Source: Thermotogaceae bacterium (lineage in GTDB: Bacteria > Thermotogota > Thermotogae > Thermotogales > Thermotogaceae). Taken from it: a stretch of 6,121 nt of DNA. Both the position numbers and the translations under genes were made by a program. The notes below the pieces were generated by a model that worked only from the letters and a program-made list of their open reading frames with translations, was not told the origin of the DNA and did no database searches. The number at the start of each line of letters is the position of its first letter. The first letter of the stretch is position 1. The DNA lies in the NCBI GenBank assembly GCA_021161105.1, contig JAGHBG010000229.1, forward strand, positions 1 through 6,121. Reading direction: 5' to 3'. Of the stretch, positions 5,922 to 6,121 are shown piece by piece.

Positions 5922-6121
5922 ATGGTATACAGTAAAACTGTAGCGTGGCTGTTGATTTTACCAACTTTAATTTTTCTTGCTGTTTTCCTTGGTTATCCTC
6001 TTTATTCAGCATTTGCACTCGCTTTTTCTGGTGATACTTCAGCTTTTGATACTTTCAAAGAATTATTCCATAGCACCATGTTCTGGAGGGCTTTAAAATA
6101 TACCCTCCTTTTAGGTGCAGT
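5922..6121 (+). CDS. Sugar ABC transporter permease, MalF/UgpA type (partial, N-terminus only)
   Basis: The frame is open from ATG at 5922 to the window edge: 66 complete codons plus two bases. Residues about 8-34 form the first membrane helix, with the AWLLILPTLIFLAVFLGYPL pattern (8-27) typical of MalF/UgpA-type permeases. A short polar stretch follows (GDTSAFDTFKELFHS, 37-51). FWRALKYTLLLGA (54-66) then matches the conserved entry into the next helix, seen in relatives as F-x-x-A-L-x-N-T-L. The cytoplasmic EAA loop that contacts the ATPase lies beyond the edge. It would form an inner-membrane channel with a second permease (MalG-like), probably encoded just downstream, and take ligand from the adjacent binding protein. 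The start is supported by a very strong ribosome site and an in-frame upstream TGA. Confidence 0.88.
   Translation, partial: MVYSKTVAWLLILPTLIFLAVFLGYPLYSAFALAFSGDTSAFDTFKELFHSTMFWRALKYTLLLGA

Noticed and set aside
1..6121. CRISPR array, tRNA, rRNA, insertion sequence or attachment site
   Set aside because: No spaced direct repeats, cloverleaf, transposase reading frame or terminal inverted repeats were seen on reading both strands.

Overview
The window reads as ordinary chromosomal DNA from a thermophilic or related bacterium of the phylum Thermotogota. MutS looks like the Thermotoga form from memory: it opens with a K-T/L-P-M-M-type N-terminus and a LFRLGDFYEAFF block. It sits with a DUF72 protein, a ROK regulator and a sugar ABC transporter of the style common in that phylum. 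Base composition is moderately A+T-rich. A Kosmotoga-like or related genus is possible, but genus cannot be fixed from the sequence alone.

Layout. Positions 1-936 (minus) hold the N-terminal 312 codons of a ROK-family transcriptional regulator whose C-terminus lies beyond the left edge. Positions 937-1159 are non-coding and hold a weak terminator for the genes to the right and operator-like palindromes in front of the ROK gene. Positions 1160-4369 (minus) are a two-gene unit, mutS followed 15 nt later by a DUF72 gene. Positions 4370-4591 are a divergent promoter region with a good promoter for each direction. Positions 4592-5848 (plus) encode a family 1 sugar-binding protein with a signal peptide. 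After a clear intercistronic terminator (5881-5903), the first 66 codons of a MalF/UgpA-type permease begin at 5922 and run off the right edge.

How the genes work together. The binding protein and the permease are the start of a carbohydrate uptake operon; the sugar cannot be read from the sequence. The hairpin between them would lower permease output relative to binding protein, as in other binding-protein-dependent systems. MutS is the mismatch sensor of DNA repair. The DUF72 protein downstream is probably co-transcribed with it, which makes a link to DNA metabolism worth testing. The ROK protein keeps its DNA-binding domain but has lost the kinase, sugar-contact and zinc motifs of the family. 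Its target may be a sugar operon nearby, but nothing in the window proves that.

I found no RNA gene, insertion sequence, CRISPR array, attachment site or clearly new system. The points most worth a second look are the degenerate ROK effector domain, the mutS-DUF72 pairing and the terminator with an extended ribosome binding site between binding protein and permease.
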